Shown: positions 33,678 to 45,699 of the stretch, in pieces
Numbering within the stretch: the first letter of the stretch is position 1
Layout of the letters: every line of letters starts with the position of its first letter
Source of the DNA: Balaenoptera acutorostrata
Taxonomy: Eukaryota > Chordata > Mammalia > Artiodactyla > Balaenopteridae
Direction of reading: 5' to 3'
Assembly (NCBI RefSeq): GCF_949987535.1
Contig: NC_080066.1
Location: forward strand, 128,630,335-128,694,334
DNA length: 64,000 nucleotides
Notes under the pieces: generated by a model
What the model was told of the DNA's origin: nothing
The model's database searches: none
The model's input: the letters and a program-made list of their open reading frames with translations, nothing else
Translations under genes and position numbers: made by a program

Positions 33678-36600
33678 ATGGTAATAGGAACATACATATC
33701 GATAATTACCTTAAATGTAAATGGATTAAATGCTCCCACCAAAAGACATAGACTGGCTGAATGGATACAAAAACAAGACCCGTAGATATGCTGTCTCAAA
33801 GAGACCCACTTCAGACCAAGGGACACATACAGACTGAAAATGAGGGGATGGAAAAAGATATTCCATGCAAATGGAAATCAAAGAAAGCTGGAGTAGCAAG
33901 TCTCATATCAGACAAAATAGACTTTAAAATAAAGACTATTGCAAGAGATAAAGAAGGACACTACATAATGATCAAGGGATCAATCCAAGAAGAAGATATA
34001 ATAATTGTATATATATATGCACCTAACTTAGCTGCACCTCAATACATAAGGCAAATGCTAACAGCCATAAAAGGGGAAATTGACAGTAACATAATCATAG
34101 CAGGGGACTTTAACACCCCACCTTCACCAATGGACAGATCATCCAAAATGAAAATAAATAAGGAAACACAAGCTTTAAATGATACATTAAACAAGATGGA
34201 CTTAATTGATACGTATAGGACATTCCATCCAAAAAGAACAGAATACACTTTCTTCTCAAGTTCTCATGGAACATTCTCCAGGACAGACCATATCTTGGGT
34301 CACAAATCAAGCCTTGGTAAATTTAAGAAAATTGAAATTATCAAGTATCTTTTCTGACCACACTGCCATGAGACTAGATATCAATTACAGGAAAATGTCT
34401 GTAAAAAATACAAACACATGGAGGCTAAACCATACACTACTAAATAACTAACAGATCACTGAAGAAATCAAAGGGGAAATCAAAAAATACCTAGAAACAA
34501 ATGACAATGAAAACATGACGACCCAAAATCTATGGGATGCAGCAAAAGCAGTGCTAAGAGGGAAGTTTATAGCACTACACTCCTACCTCAAGAAACAAGA
34601 AACATCTCAAATAAACAACCTAACCTTACACCTAAAGCAATTAGAGAAAGAAGAACAAAAGACCCCAAAGTTAGCAGAAGGAAAGAAATCATAACGATCA
34701 GAAAGGAAATAAATGAAAAAGAAATGAAGGAAACAGTAGCAAAGATCAAAAAGACTAAAAGCTGGTTCTTTGAGAAGATAAACAAAATTGATAAACCATT
34801 AGCTAGATTCATCAGAAAAAAAGGGAGAAGACTCAAATCCAGAATTAGAAATGAAAAAGGAGAAGTAACAGCTGACACTACAGTAATACAAAGGATCATG
34901 AGAGATTACTACAAGCAACTCTATGCCAATAAAGTGGACAACATAGAAGAAATGGGCAAATTCTTAGAAAAGTACAACCTTCGGAGACTGAACCAGGAAG
35001 AAAGAGAAAATATAAACAGACCAATCACAAACACTGAAATTGAGACTGTGATTAAAATATTGCAGCAAACAAAAGCCCAGGACCAGATGGCTTCACAGGC
35101 AAATTCTATCAAACATTTAGAGAAGAGCTAACACCTATCCTTATCAAACTCTTCCAAAATATAGCAGAGGGAAGAACACTCCCAAACTCATTCTCCGAGG
35201 CCACCATCACCCTGATACTAAAACCAGACAAAGATGTTACAAAAAAAGAAAACTACAAACCAATATCACTGATGAACATAGATGCAAAATTCCTCAACAA
35301 AATACTAACAAACAGAATCCAACAGCACATTAAAAGGATCATACACCTTGATCAAGTGGTTTTTATCCCAGGAACGCAAGGATTCTTCAATATATGCAAA
35401 TCAGTCAAGGTGGTAAACCATATTTACAAATGGAAGGAGAAAAACCATATGATCATCTCAATAGATGCAGAAAAAGCTTTCGACAAAATTCCATACCCAT
35501 TTGTGATAAAAACCCTCCAGAAAGTAGGCATAGAGGGAACTTACCTCAACATAATAAAGGCCATATATGACAAACACACAGCCAATATCATTCTCAATGG
35601 AGAAAAACTGAAACCATTTCCTCTAAGATCAGGAACAAGACAAGGTTGCCCACTCTCAGCACTATTATTCAACATAGTTTTGGAAGTTTTAGCCACAGCA
35701 ATCAGAGAAGAAAAAGAAATTAAAGGAATCCAAATCGGAAAAGAAGAAGTAAAGCTGTCACTGTTTGCAGATGACATGATACTATCCATAGAGAATCCTA
35801 AAGATGCTACCAGAAAACTACTAGAGCTAATCAATGAATTTGGTAAAGTAGCAGGATACAAAATTAATGCACAGAAATCTCTTACATTCCTCTACACTAA
35901 TGATGAAAAATCTGAAAGAGAAATTAAGGAAACACTCCCATTTACCATTGCAACAAAAAGAATAAAATACCTAGGAATAAACCTACCTAGGGAGACAAAG
36001 GACCTGTATGCAGAAAACTATAAGACACTGATGAAAGAAATTAAAGATGATACAAACAGATGGAGAGATATACCATGTTCTTGGATTGGAAGAATCAACA
36101 TTGTGAAAATGACTATACTATGCAAAGTAATCTACAGATTCAGTGCAATCCCTATCAAACTACCAATGGCATTTTTCACAGAACTAGAAAAAAAAATTTC
36201 ACAATTTGTATGGAAACTCAAAAGACCTCGAATAGCCAAAGCAATCTTGAGAAAGAAACACGGAGCTGGAGGAGTGAAGCTCCCGGACTTCAGACTATAC
36301 TACAAAGCTACAGTAATCAAGATAGTATGTTACCGGCACAAAAACAGAAATATGGATCAATGGAACAGGATACAAAGCCCGGAGATAAACCCACGCACAT
36401 ATGGTCACCTTATTTTTGATAAAGGAGGCAAGAATATACAATGGAGAAGTGACAGCCTCTTCAATAAGTGGTGCTGGGGAAACTGGACAGCTACATGTAA
36501 AAGAATGAAATTAGAACACTCCCTAACACCATACACAAAAATGAACTCAAAATGGATTAAAGACCTAAGTGTAAGTCCAGACACTATAAAAGTCTTAGAG

Positions 36601-37460
36601 GAAAACATAGGCAGAACACTCTATGACATATATCACAGCAAGATCTTTTTTGACCCACCTCCTAGAGAAATGGAAATAAGAACAAAAATAAACAAATGGG
36701 ACCTAATGAAACTTAAAAGTTTTAGTACAGCAAAGGGAACCATAAACAAGATGAAAAGGCAGCCTGTAAAATGGGAGTAAATATTTGCAAATGAAGCAAC
36801 AAAGGATTATTCTCCAAAATTTATAAGCAGCTCATACAGCTCAATATCAAAAAAACAAACAACCCAATCCAAAAATGGGCAGAAGACCTAAATAGACATT
36901 TCTCCAAAGAAGATATACAGATGGCCAACAAACACATGAAAGGATGCTCGACAACAGTAATCATTAGAGAAATACAAATCAAAACTACAACGAGGTATCA
37001 CCTCACACCAGTTAGAATAGCCATCATCAAAAAATCTACAAACAGTAAATGCTGGAGAGGGTGTGGAGAAAAGAGAAGCCTCTTGCTCTGTTGGTGGTAA
37101 TGTAAATTGATACAGCCACTATGGAGAACAGTATGGAGGTTCCTTAAAAAACTAAAAATAGAACTACCATATGACCCAGCAATCCTACTACTGGGCATAT
37201 ACCCTGAGAAAACCATAATTCAAAAAGAGTCATGCACCAAAATGTTCATTGCAGCTCTATTTACAATAGCCAGGACATGGAAGCAACCTAAGTGTCCACT
37301 GACAGATGAATGGATAAAGAAGATGTGGCACATATATACAATGGAATATTACTCAGACATAAAAAGAAACAAAATTGAGTTATTTGTAGTGAGGTGGGTG
37401 GACCTAGAGACTGTCATACAGAGTGAAGTAAGTCAGAGAGAGAAAAACAAATACCATATG

Positions 37461-37541
<81 letters not shown>
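33678..37541 (+). pseudogene. ORF2: L1 ORF2, decayed
   Basis: All ORF2 domains are present in order but the frame is broken many times. There is a TAG at 33783-33785, a 1-nt loss near 33880, a 2-nt loss near 34335, a stop near 34447, indels near 34660, 34830 and 35060, and a TAA at 36778-36780. The longest open stretch (35272-36780, 502 codons) holds the reverse transcriptase with [19 protein letters not shown] and FADDMIL. At the site of the young copy's 1-nt deletion, this copy keeps the longer form (CACTCCCTAACACC). A CA/TA microsatellite has replaced the end. Confidence 0.93.
37463..37540 (+). repeat. (CA)n(TA)n microsatellite in the L1 3' end
   Basis: About 35 bp of CA followed by about 42 bp of TA. 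In the young L1 the same place reads GCTAACACATATATACGG (about 9803-9820), the likely seed. Confidence 0.95.
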
Positions 37542-37543
<2 letters not shown>

Positions 37544-37740
37544 GTTCTGAAAAACCTAGGGGCAGGACAGGAATAAAGATGAAGGTGTAGAGAATGGACT
37601 TGAGGATACAGAGAGGGGGACCGGTAAGCTGGGACTAAGTGAGAGAGTGGCATGGACACTACCAAATGTAAAATAGATGGCTAGTGGGAAGCAGCCACAT
37701 AGCACAGGGAGATCAGCTCAGTGCTTTGTGACCACCTAGA

Positions 37741-37767
37741 GGGGTGGGATGGGGAAGGTGGGAGGGA
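37741..37767 (+). other. G-rich tract in the second L1 3' UTR
   Basis: Five G runs survive, equivalent to the tract at 10054-10085. Confidence 0.65.
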
Positions 37768-37889
37768 GACGCAAGAGGGAGGAGATATGGGGATATATGT
37801 ATATGTATAGCTGATTCACTTTGTTATAAAGCAGAAACTAACACACCATTGTAAAGCAATTATACTCCAATAAAGATGTTAAAAAAAAA

Positions 37890-37903
37890 AAATCTTTGCT
37901 CAC
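37890..37903 (+). repeat. Target-site duplication, right copy, of the second L1
   Basis: AAATCTTTGCTCAC follows the poly(A); 13 of 14 bases match the left copy. Confidence 0.88.
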
Positions 37904-39154
37904 TTGTTCAGGTATATCATAAAGTACGTTATCTTCTTCCCCAAGCCTTGGGTTGAAAGAAAAACAAAAATCACTTGTAAAAAGTAAAAAACTTAAGTAT
38001 CATTTTAATGATACTTAAAATCTTAAGTATCATTTTAGAGTCCATATTTACATTGTTCATATGGTATAGAAATATTCAACTGAGAAATTAAATAGCAATT
38101 TGTCCCAGACTTTGCAAGCTGCTGGAACCCTGGAAAAATCTATTGCAAAACTCTTCTGGATAAGAGATTTTCACAGTTAAGGTCACGTGGGTTTCTTTAA
38201 AAAAATATTATATAGCCCATGCTGAAGATAAGCTGAAGGAAACAGAATTATGATGTATAGAAAGAAATGAATCACTAAAAAGGAAAGTCACCTGTCACAA
38301 TAAACAAAATAATTGGGAACACATAACAGAGTCATCTAAAAGACAGTTTAGAGAACCCATTACAAAAGAAACATTTGTTTGGAATCCAATTTCAATTTTC
38401 ATAAATTCAAATAACTCTGTGCTTTAGAACCATTTTCCCTGAGAAAGAAGGGTTAAACTTATGATGACATGTAGTGTGTTTATAAGAATTTATAAATGAT
38501 GGACATTTTAGACATGGATAGTCTGTGGGATGGCTTTATCGTTGTTAAGGACCTGATTTGTAAATAGCTGGTCCACCAAAATAAGCCTACAGATACAAAG
38601 TGGGTGGACATTTTTGAAGAGCTGTAAACTAATTTCTAAAAATCTAAAATTTTGCTGTTCCTAGTAAGTAAAATCCTAAATGCCCCATGCTCAAACACTT
38701 TTATTGAGAAGATATTTAGTCTAATGTCATCACATTGGACTGACACCAAGAATCAGTGTAATGTGGTCTGATAACGGCAGAGCTGCAAGTAAATTTTACG
38801 TTTGACTGCTGCGGTTTTACCTCTAACTGAAAGAAAAGTAGGAAGTCCTAAAGGTTGCAGGCAACCAGAGAAGTATTACTGGACTAGGAAACAGAAAGAA
38901 TTAAAATATACTATTGTGTCATGGGACAGAAAGAAATCTGTCATTGCTATTTTTTATAATACTAATATCTTTTTATATATAGTTTATAAATAATTTATTA
39001 TAGTAATATATCTGTTTTTTAAAAGAAAAACCTATTAAGAAAAAAACTGGTAAACTTAAGAAAAATGCCAATGAGAATTTCTAGAAAATATAGACATTAA
39101 AATGAAATGTGCAGAATACTAGACATTGTTTAAGAGAAGATTAGTTATTAAAAA
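37904..39154. other. No gene recognised
   Basis: AT-rich sequence. A short local repeat of TTAAGTATCATTTTA occurs at about 37992 and 38023. Nothing else is supported. Confidence 0.4.
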
Positions 39155-39156
39155 TA

Positions 39157-40256
39157 CAGTAAGTCCCCTATATACAAACAAGTTCCATTCTGAGAGCATG
39201 TTTGTAAGACCAATTTGTTTGTAAGTCCAACAAAGTTAACCTAGGTACCCAACTAACACAATTGGCTATATAGTACTGTACTGTAATAGGTTTATTATAA
39301 TTTTTACACAAATAATACATAAAAACAAACACACACAAAAAAGAAAACATTTTTAATGTTACAGTACAGTAACAACAGAGTTAGCCATCCTTTTCTGCTT
39401 TATAGCCTGGCATCAACTTTTCCTCCTTACGGAGGTAGCTTCGGTCTGGCATCCTCTTCCAGTACAGTCCTGTCTCATCCACATTAAAAACCTGCTCAGG
39501 CAAATATGCGCCTTCATCAACAATTTCTTGAAGCATTTCAGGAAATTCCCTGGCAGCTACTGTATCTGTACTCGCTGGCTCGCCACTTACTTTTACATTG
39601 TGAAGGTTGGCTCTAGCCTTGAACTGATGAAACCAGCCATGGCTGACATTAAAAGATGTGCCCTGATTCTTCACCGTGTTTCTTCTTCGAGTCTTCATAA
39701 AGGCTTTTAGCTTTCTCTTGAATCAGACTGAGCGGAACTTGATGCTGATGCTGATCCTGCATCCACACACTGAGAAGTTTGTCCATCTCCTCCATCACTT
39801 TTCCAAGCTTCTTTGATATTATTATCAACATCATCGGCACAGCAGACTTCACATGTTCCATTATCTTGTCCTTGTTCTTTGGAATTGTGCCGATGGTTGA
39901 ACGATTCATAAGAATGAGCGACATCTACCATCTTTTCACCTTACTCCACTCTCTCAATTATTTTCACTTTTGTTTCCATCATTATTGCTTGGCACTTCTT
40001 AGCAGTACCAGCTACATCACTGCTGCTTTTACGCTTGCTTCCGGACATACTGGGTTTGAAATAAAGGTACTGTACTACTGTAATCTATACAGTACTGTAC
40101 AGTAAAGTACACAAAAGCACAACCACTTGTAGAGGATGCACGCATGTGACAACGTATGCCAGACACATGGACTAACTTACGTGACTGGACATGCAAACAC
40201 ACATTCACATCTTTGAAAGTTCGAAACTTGAAGGTTCGTATGTAGGGGACTTACTG
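39157..40256 (-). mobile_element. Tigger-type (pogo/Tc1-mariner) DNA transposon, internally deleted
   Basis: The ends are inverted repeats: CAGTAAGTCCCCTATATAC on the left and, on the other strand, CAGTAAGTCCCCTACATAC on the right (21 of the first 23 bases agree). The left flank is TA as expected; the right flank is TG, probably a mutated TA. The 1,100-bp element carries only the first part of a transposase on the minus strand, while a full Tigger is over 2 kb. It is therefore a deletion derivative that needs transposase from elsewhere. Confidence 0.92.
39381..40049 (-). pseudogene. Tigger transposase, N-terminal part, broken
   Basis: Translation starts at ATG 40049-40047 with MSGSKRKSSSDVAGTAKK and a helix-turn-helix (CENP-B-like) region, and reaches a stop near 39941. 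After frame changes, the next pieces follow in order: MNRSTIGTIPKNKDKIMEHV and LLSVWMQDQ (39649-39924), then GWFHQFKARANLHNVKVSGE and the first catalytic block QVFNVDETGLYWKRMP (39381-39698). The DDE domain stops after PGYKAEKDG; the second and third catalytic acids are missing. Such proteins cut and paste DNA in the nucleus; this one is not functional. It is related to the jerky/TIGD/CENP-B host proteins but clearly lies within transposon ends. Confidence 0.9.
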
Positions 40257-40258
40257 TG

Positions 40259-42029
40259 TCTAGAACAGAGAGATGAAGAGATAAAATGTACTCAAGAAAG
40301 ATTAAGACATATGGAAGACACAATAAGAAGGGTAAAATATGTCTAAATAGAAGGGTTTGATTGAGTTTTCTCTAACTATAGATACAGTAGAAATTAGAGA
40401 GAGAGAGAGAAAGGAGAGGGGAGAGGGGAAAAAATTAAGAACAGCATTATGTTTTTAAGTTAAAACAAGATAGATGAAATAAATATTTTCCTACTAGTAT
40501 TCATAAATTACCATAAAAATTTCCAGAAGAACAAAGGAAAATTTTAGATCTATAATAATGAAAGAAAAATGAAGCCCTCAAGATACAGATAAAGATCACC
40601 AAAATCCTCAGAGAACAAAAAAACTCTTTCATATAGATATTCTTCCAGAGACTAGAAGAACAAAATGACAGCCCAAGATGGACCATCCAAATTATGATAA
40701 AAAAATTATAGTCCTAGAGTATCAAATCTGAAATCAGGCCAGATATGATTCAGAATTTATCATTTGCTTTGTTTTTAGAGTTTTAATGAGTATATATTTT
40801 CAAATTATGTAATATTCTCAATAATGTCTAGTGTAGCACTCTATTAATAAACAGCTTGTTTGTATGAATAAACATTAATATTTCCCAACAAAATGTATAA
40901 CTATTAACACTGTTGATAAAGTCTATTATATAGGTTAGTATTTATTCATATATTTTGCTAAATTGATAAGTGAAATAGTGGGATAAATATAAACCTTAAA
41001 TACTAGAACTCTTATTTTTAAGAAATATATTTAGTAGAACTTCTAAACATATATAATCTAAACTACATTATATCTGTACATATCTATGCAGTATGCATTT
41101 ATTACAGTTGTTTGAAGATCTTGGAGATGAAGCAATATTACTGCTGTTTTCATCAAACTGGAGTTGGGCATCTCATGATAATGATGGAACCCATTCTTAG
41201 GGATAAAATAGCATTACAATAGTCATTTTAAAAACCTTTAAAAGAGTATTCCATTGTTATTTGGCCCATTAACCTAGTTTTCTGACTAAGTAATCCCTCT
41301 TGAGTTGTGTAAAATGACATGAATCTCTTGCTCACTGATAAAGGCAGGCTGTTTGAGGGGAGCAATTAACAGAATATGCATTTTCACCATATCACCAACA
41401 GTGATTTTATCACCTGTACGTAAAATGCCATCATTACCATCTTCACTAAGACCTTATGCTTATGTACACTTAACAGTAGAATAATTTCCCCATCATACAA
41501 AGAAAACACAATAGATATACCTTAATGTTCATCATTTTTCTATGTCAATTTCTAATTTATTCATATTTTTGTTTGACAAACATTTGAAGTAACATGGTTT
41601 AATATTCAGTTCTCATTAATGAATTTCCATTTTCAGTTTCAATTTCAGTTTCAATTTCAAATGTCATAGGATAAATTTTGCAGTAAGCATTTAATATTGG
41701 TTTATTACCATTAGCATTTAGTTATTATAAATTTATTATACAGGAGTGTCTTTATACTGAATTACTTCAGGAAATAATGATTTCTCATCTATATTGAATA
41801 CAGGAACTACTCAGAGCAAAAAGAGTATAATATTATTTCATGGGGATTTTTGGCATTATTGTTGTCATACATACATATGTTATAAACTCCATTGGATATT
41901 GTTATTATTTTTGTTTAATCAATTATATTTTTAAAAGATTTAATTAATGATAAAAATATCCTATACATATATTCATATAGTTATCCTTTTTTGTGCTTTT
42001 ATTTCATTGTAGAGATCTATATTTTAATC
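40259..42029. other. AT-rich region, no gene recognised
   Basis: Contains a short GA-rich run at about 40397-40430 and a small TTTCAATTTCAG-type repeat at about 41632-41660. Otherwise nothing is supported. Confidence 0.4.
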
Positions 42030-42151
42030 TGCTCTCATTTCATTCTGCCTGAAAGACTTACTCTAACATTTTTTTGTAAGGCTGGTTTGCAGGTGATGAA
42101 TTCTTTCAACTTTTGTGTGTTTGAAAAAGTCTATTTTACCCCCAAAATTTT
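42030..42151 (-). mobile_element. Old L1/HAL1 ORF1 end, antisense (first part)
   Basis: TTGTAAGGCTGGTTTGCAGG and ATGAATTCTTTCAACTTTTG are antisense ORF1 C-terminal sequence. It continues at 43259 after an inserted L1. Confidence 0.7.
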
Positions 42152-43258
42152 AAAAAACTTTTATTGAAGTATAGTTGATTTATAATGTTGTGTTAATTTC
42201 TGCTGAACAGCAAAGTGACTCAGTTATACATATATATATTCTTTTTCATATTTTTTTCCATTATGGTTTCGCACAGGATATTAAATATAGTTCCCTGTGC
42301 TATACAGTAGGACCTTGTTGTTTATCCATCCTATAAATACTAGTTTGCATCTGCTAATCACAAACTCCCAATCCTTCCCTTCCCCCTCCACCCCCACATT
42401 GGCAACCACAGGTCTGTTCTCTATGTCTGTGGGTCTGTTTCTCTTCCATAGATAAGTTCATTTGTTTCATATTTTAGATTTCACATATAAATGATATCAT
42501 ATGGTATTTGTCTTTCTCCTTCTGACTTTGCTTAGTATGATAATCTCTAGGTCCATCCACGTTGCTGCAAGTTATATTATTTCATTCATTTTTATGGCTG
42601 AGTAATATTCCAGTGTGTGTATATGTGTGTACATATACACACAACATCTTCTTTATTTATTCATCTTTCTATGGACATTTTTTTCCATGTCTTGGCTATT
42701 GTAAATACTGCTGCTATGAACATAGAAGTGTATCTTTTTGAATTATAATTTTGTCTGGATATATGCCCAGGAGTGGGATTGCTGGATCATATGGCAACTC
42801 TATTTTTAGTTTTTTGAGGAACCTCTATACTGTTTTCCATAATGGCGGCACCAATTTACATTCCCACGAACAGTGTAAGAGGATTTCCCTTTTCTCCACA
42901 CCCTCTCCAACATTTATTATTTGTAGACTTTTTAATGATGGCCATTCTGACCATTGTGAGGTAGTACCTCATTGTAGTTTTGATTTGCATTACTCTAATA
43001 ATTAGCGATGATGAGCATCTTTTTATGTGCCTATTGGCCATCTGTATGTCTTCTTTGGAGAAATGTCTATTTGGTTCTTCTGCCCATTTTTTGATTGGGT
43101 TGATTTTTGTTGCTGAGTTTTATGAGCTGTTTGTATATTTTGGAAATTAGGACCTTGTCAGTCACATCGTTTGCAAATATTTTCTCCGAGTCCATAAGTT
43201 GTCTTTTTGTTTTATTTATGGTTTCCTTTGAAGTACAGAAGCTTGTAAGTTTGTACCT
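42152..43258 (-). mobile_element. 5'-truncated cetartiodactyl-type L1, antisense, nested
   Basis: On the minus strand this is the ORF2 C-terminus and the 3' UTR of an L1 of intermediate age, with its T-rich tail equivalent at 42152. Antisense phrases include TGCTATACAGTAGGACCTTG and GATTGCTGGATCATATGGCA. Left and right flanks show a CAAAATTTT / CAAATTTTT pair (about 42143 and 43259), a probable short target duplication. It interrupts the old L1/HAL1. Confidence 0.9.
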
Positions 43259-43846
43259 CAAATTTTTGAAAGATACTTTCTCTGGAGATGGAATCCTAAA
43301 TTGAATTTCTTTGCAATAATTTAAAGATGGGGCTTCACTGTCTTCTCACTTACATTGTTTCCAAAGAGAAATCTGCTGTCATCCATATCTTTATTCCCTT
43401 GTAAATAACATGTCTGTCTCTTGCTGCTTTACAGATTTTCTTCTTGTCTCTGGTTTTGAGCAATTTGACTATGATATGTCTCTCTTCATATCTCTCATGA
43501 TTGACTTTTGTTGAGCCTCTTGGGTTTACAGTTTTCATCAAATTTGGACTCATTTCAACCTTTATTTCTTTAAATATTTTTGCTCCTCCTTCATATATTA
43601 GGGTGATTAAAATAGCTCCAAAACTTACTATTGCATATTTCACTTTAAAATTCTCTCAGAATTTAATTTTTCTAGTTTGTATTACTGTTTTTAAAGTTAC
43701 CAATTTATCCAATGTTGAATTGTAATTAATCTCATCCACTATATTTTTTCAGACTGTAATTTGCAACTCTAGAAGTTTGATATGGATCGTTTTATATGTC
43801 TTTACCTAACTTTTTGAACATATGGAATTTAGTTCAATAACTTTTT
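43259..43846 (-). mobile_element. Old L1/HAL1 ORF1, antisense (middle part)
   Basis: A decayed ORF1 region in antisense (TTTTGAGCAATTTGACTATG, then TTATTTCTTTAAATATTTTT), continuous with 42030-42151 before and 44164-45035 after the inserted elements. Confidence 0.75.
43831..43846 (+). repeat. Target-site duplication, left copy, of a CHR SINE
   Basis: AGTTCAATAACTTTTT; the perfect 16-bp partner is at 44148-44163. Confidence 0.93.
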
Positions 43847-44147
43847 TTTTTTTTTTTTTTTTTTATTTTTTATTTTTTATTTTTTGGCTGTGTTGGGTCT
43901 TCGTTTCTGTGCGAGGGCTTTCTCCAGTTGCGGCGAGCGGGGGCCACTCTTCATCGCCGTGCGCGGGCCTCTCACTATCGCGGCCTCTCTTGTTGCGGAG
44001 CACAGGCTCCAGACGCGCAGGCTCAGTAGTTGTGGCTCACGGGCCTAGTTGCTCCGCGGCATGTGGGATCTTCCCAGACCAGGGCTGGAACCCGTGTCCC
44101 CTGCATCAGCAGGCAGACTCTCAACCACTGCGCCACCAGGGAAGCCC
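43847..44147 (-). mobile_element. CHR-type tRNA-derived SINE, antisense
   Basis: On the minus strand it starts GGGCTTCCCTGGTGGCGCAG (a tRNA-like A box) and contains the B box remnant GGGTTCCAGCCC. It ends in an A/T-rich tail (the T-rich run on this strand). CHR SINEs come from a tRNA, are transcribed by RNA polymerase III and are moved by L1. The perfect target duplication shows a fairly recent insertion. Confidence 0.95.
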
Positions 44148-44163
44148 AGTTCAATAACTTTTT
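44148..44163 (+). repeat. Target-site duplication, right copy, of a CHR SINE
   Basis: AGTTCAATAACTTTTT, identical to 43831-43846. Confidence 0.93.
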
Positions 44164-45035
44164 AAGTGTCCTTGTTTGCTAAATTTAATATTTGAATCAA
44201 CCCTTATCAATGCTAAACAATTGATTTTCTTTTCCCTTTGGGAGATATTTTCCTTCTCTTTTGTATTCCTGGTAATCTTTGATTTGATCCAGACATTGTG
44301 TATTTTACATTGTTGTATGCTGGATATTTTGTATTTTTATAAAAAGTCTTGAGCTTTATTCTGGGATCAATTTAGCATTCAAAAATAGTATGGTCCTTTT
44401 GTTTAGTTTTTTTGTAAACAGTATGATGTTGTTAAAATTTGTTAGGCAAGACAGTACCAAAGGAGCATTTGGTCTAAGGTTAAGTATTCACCACTGCTGA
44501 GGCAATACCCTTCTAAATACTCTGTGCAACACTAAATTTTTAGATTGTCTACTCTGGCTGGGAGAAATAGATGCTATTCTTGTCTCTGTTTGATCTCTGA
44601 GTACTGTTCCTTCTAATCCTTTTGGATGCTTCTCTCCCTGGCCTTGAGTAATTTCTTCATATTCACATACACATCAATACTCTGCTGAATAATCAAGGGA
44701 CAGTCTCTGCAGATATTAGATTCTCTGTGAAGTTTTCTCCTCTCCAGTATTCTGCCTTATAAATTCTGGCCACCTTGGTCTATGAGGACTCTAATTTCCA
44801 TCTCCTCAACTCAAGGAGTGAGCTGAGCTCCACCTTGATTGCTCTCCCCTGTGCCAGGACCTGTAAACTTTTCAAGTCTGGAAGCTGGGACTTTCCTAGG
44901 GCTAACCTCATTTGTTTCCTATCTCCTACTATCCTTTGTTGCATAATGTCCAGTATCTCGAAAACCTTTGTCATATATTTTTGTTTTGTTTCTTTTCGTT
45001 TCAGGTGTATGCCTGAAATTTCTTCCTCCTCAATA
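44164..45035 (-). mobile_element. Old L1/HAL1 5' UTR, antisense (last part)
   Basis: Landmarks typical of this 5' UTR in antisense are present: GATCCAGACATTGTGTATTT, ACCACTGCTGAGGCAATACC, CTAATCCTTTTGGATGCTTC and TAATGTCCAGTATCTCGAAA. The right end is approximate. Confidence 0.75.
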
Positions 45036-45699
45036 AAAGAATATATTTTTATTAAATAAAGGATAACTGAGTTTAAGAGGTCCCTATGTTAGGAACAAAA
45101 TATTGAGATTATAAATTAATTGTAAGCAGTTAGGTGCTCAGAATTAACCAAACAACCATAGCAAATCTGTGTTTATACACACATATATACATATATAATA
45201 CATACACACATATATAATTAGACAATGAATATGCAATATGAGGTTTGTAAGTTAATCATATAATATGACCACATCTATTGTTGTAAATTGACAGCCCCAG
45301 AGACGATTAAAGTTCATCCATCAACTTCATCATAATCAAAATTATCCATTTTTACTTTTAGATTATATCATTGTTTCTTACATATGTCACTGTAGTTCCA
45401 TTTTTCAAATTAAGCCAGAAGTTCCAAAGAAATTACTCAGGTGCTGAGAAATAGAATTGCCTGAGAATTGAAATAACACAATAATTTCTTTTCTATCATG
45501 GATATTAGTTCAAATTCAGAGAGAGAAAGAGAAGAGAGAAAGGAAACGTCTGTTACTGGTCGTAGAAAGTTTTTGCCCTTCAAATTATCTTTATTTTTAG
45601 ATATTTTAAATTTTATATATCAATTTTTAGTGTAAATTTTAAAAAAAAATATCAGTTTTAATAACATCAAATTACCTAGGAATTAATTTAAAGAAATTG
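45036..45699. other. No gene recognised
   Basis: AT-rich, nothing supported. Confidence 0.4.

Larger units (their letters stand above)
32084..37889 (+). mobile_element. L1: Second L1, complete at both ends, 5' UTR lacking 1,984 bp
   Basis: The element starts at the true L1 5' end with a YY1-like site (32097-32106) and ends in AATAAA (37869-37874) and poly(A), flanked by a 14-bp duplication. It is 5.8 kb instead of 7.8 kb. Sequence 32084-32227 aligns to 2433-2575 of the young L1. From 32228 it aligns without a gap to 4560 onwards, so the whole GC-rich monomer region is absent. ORF1 and ORF2 are both broken by stops and small indels, so this copy is older than the first. It cannot move by itself. 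Confidence 0.95.

Noticed and set aside
39381..40049. Host TIGD/CENP-B/jerky-type gene
   Set aside because: The coding remnant lies within clear Tigger terminal inverted repeats, has frame breaks and lacks most of the DDE domain.
43822..44157. 111-codon frame through the CHR SINE
   Set aside because: Antisense SINE sequence. The same protein-like string appears at 53943-54224 and 60042-60242, as expected for SINE copies.
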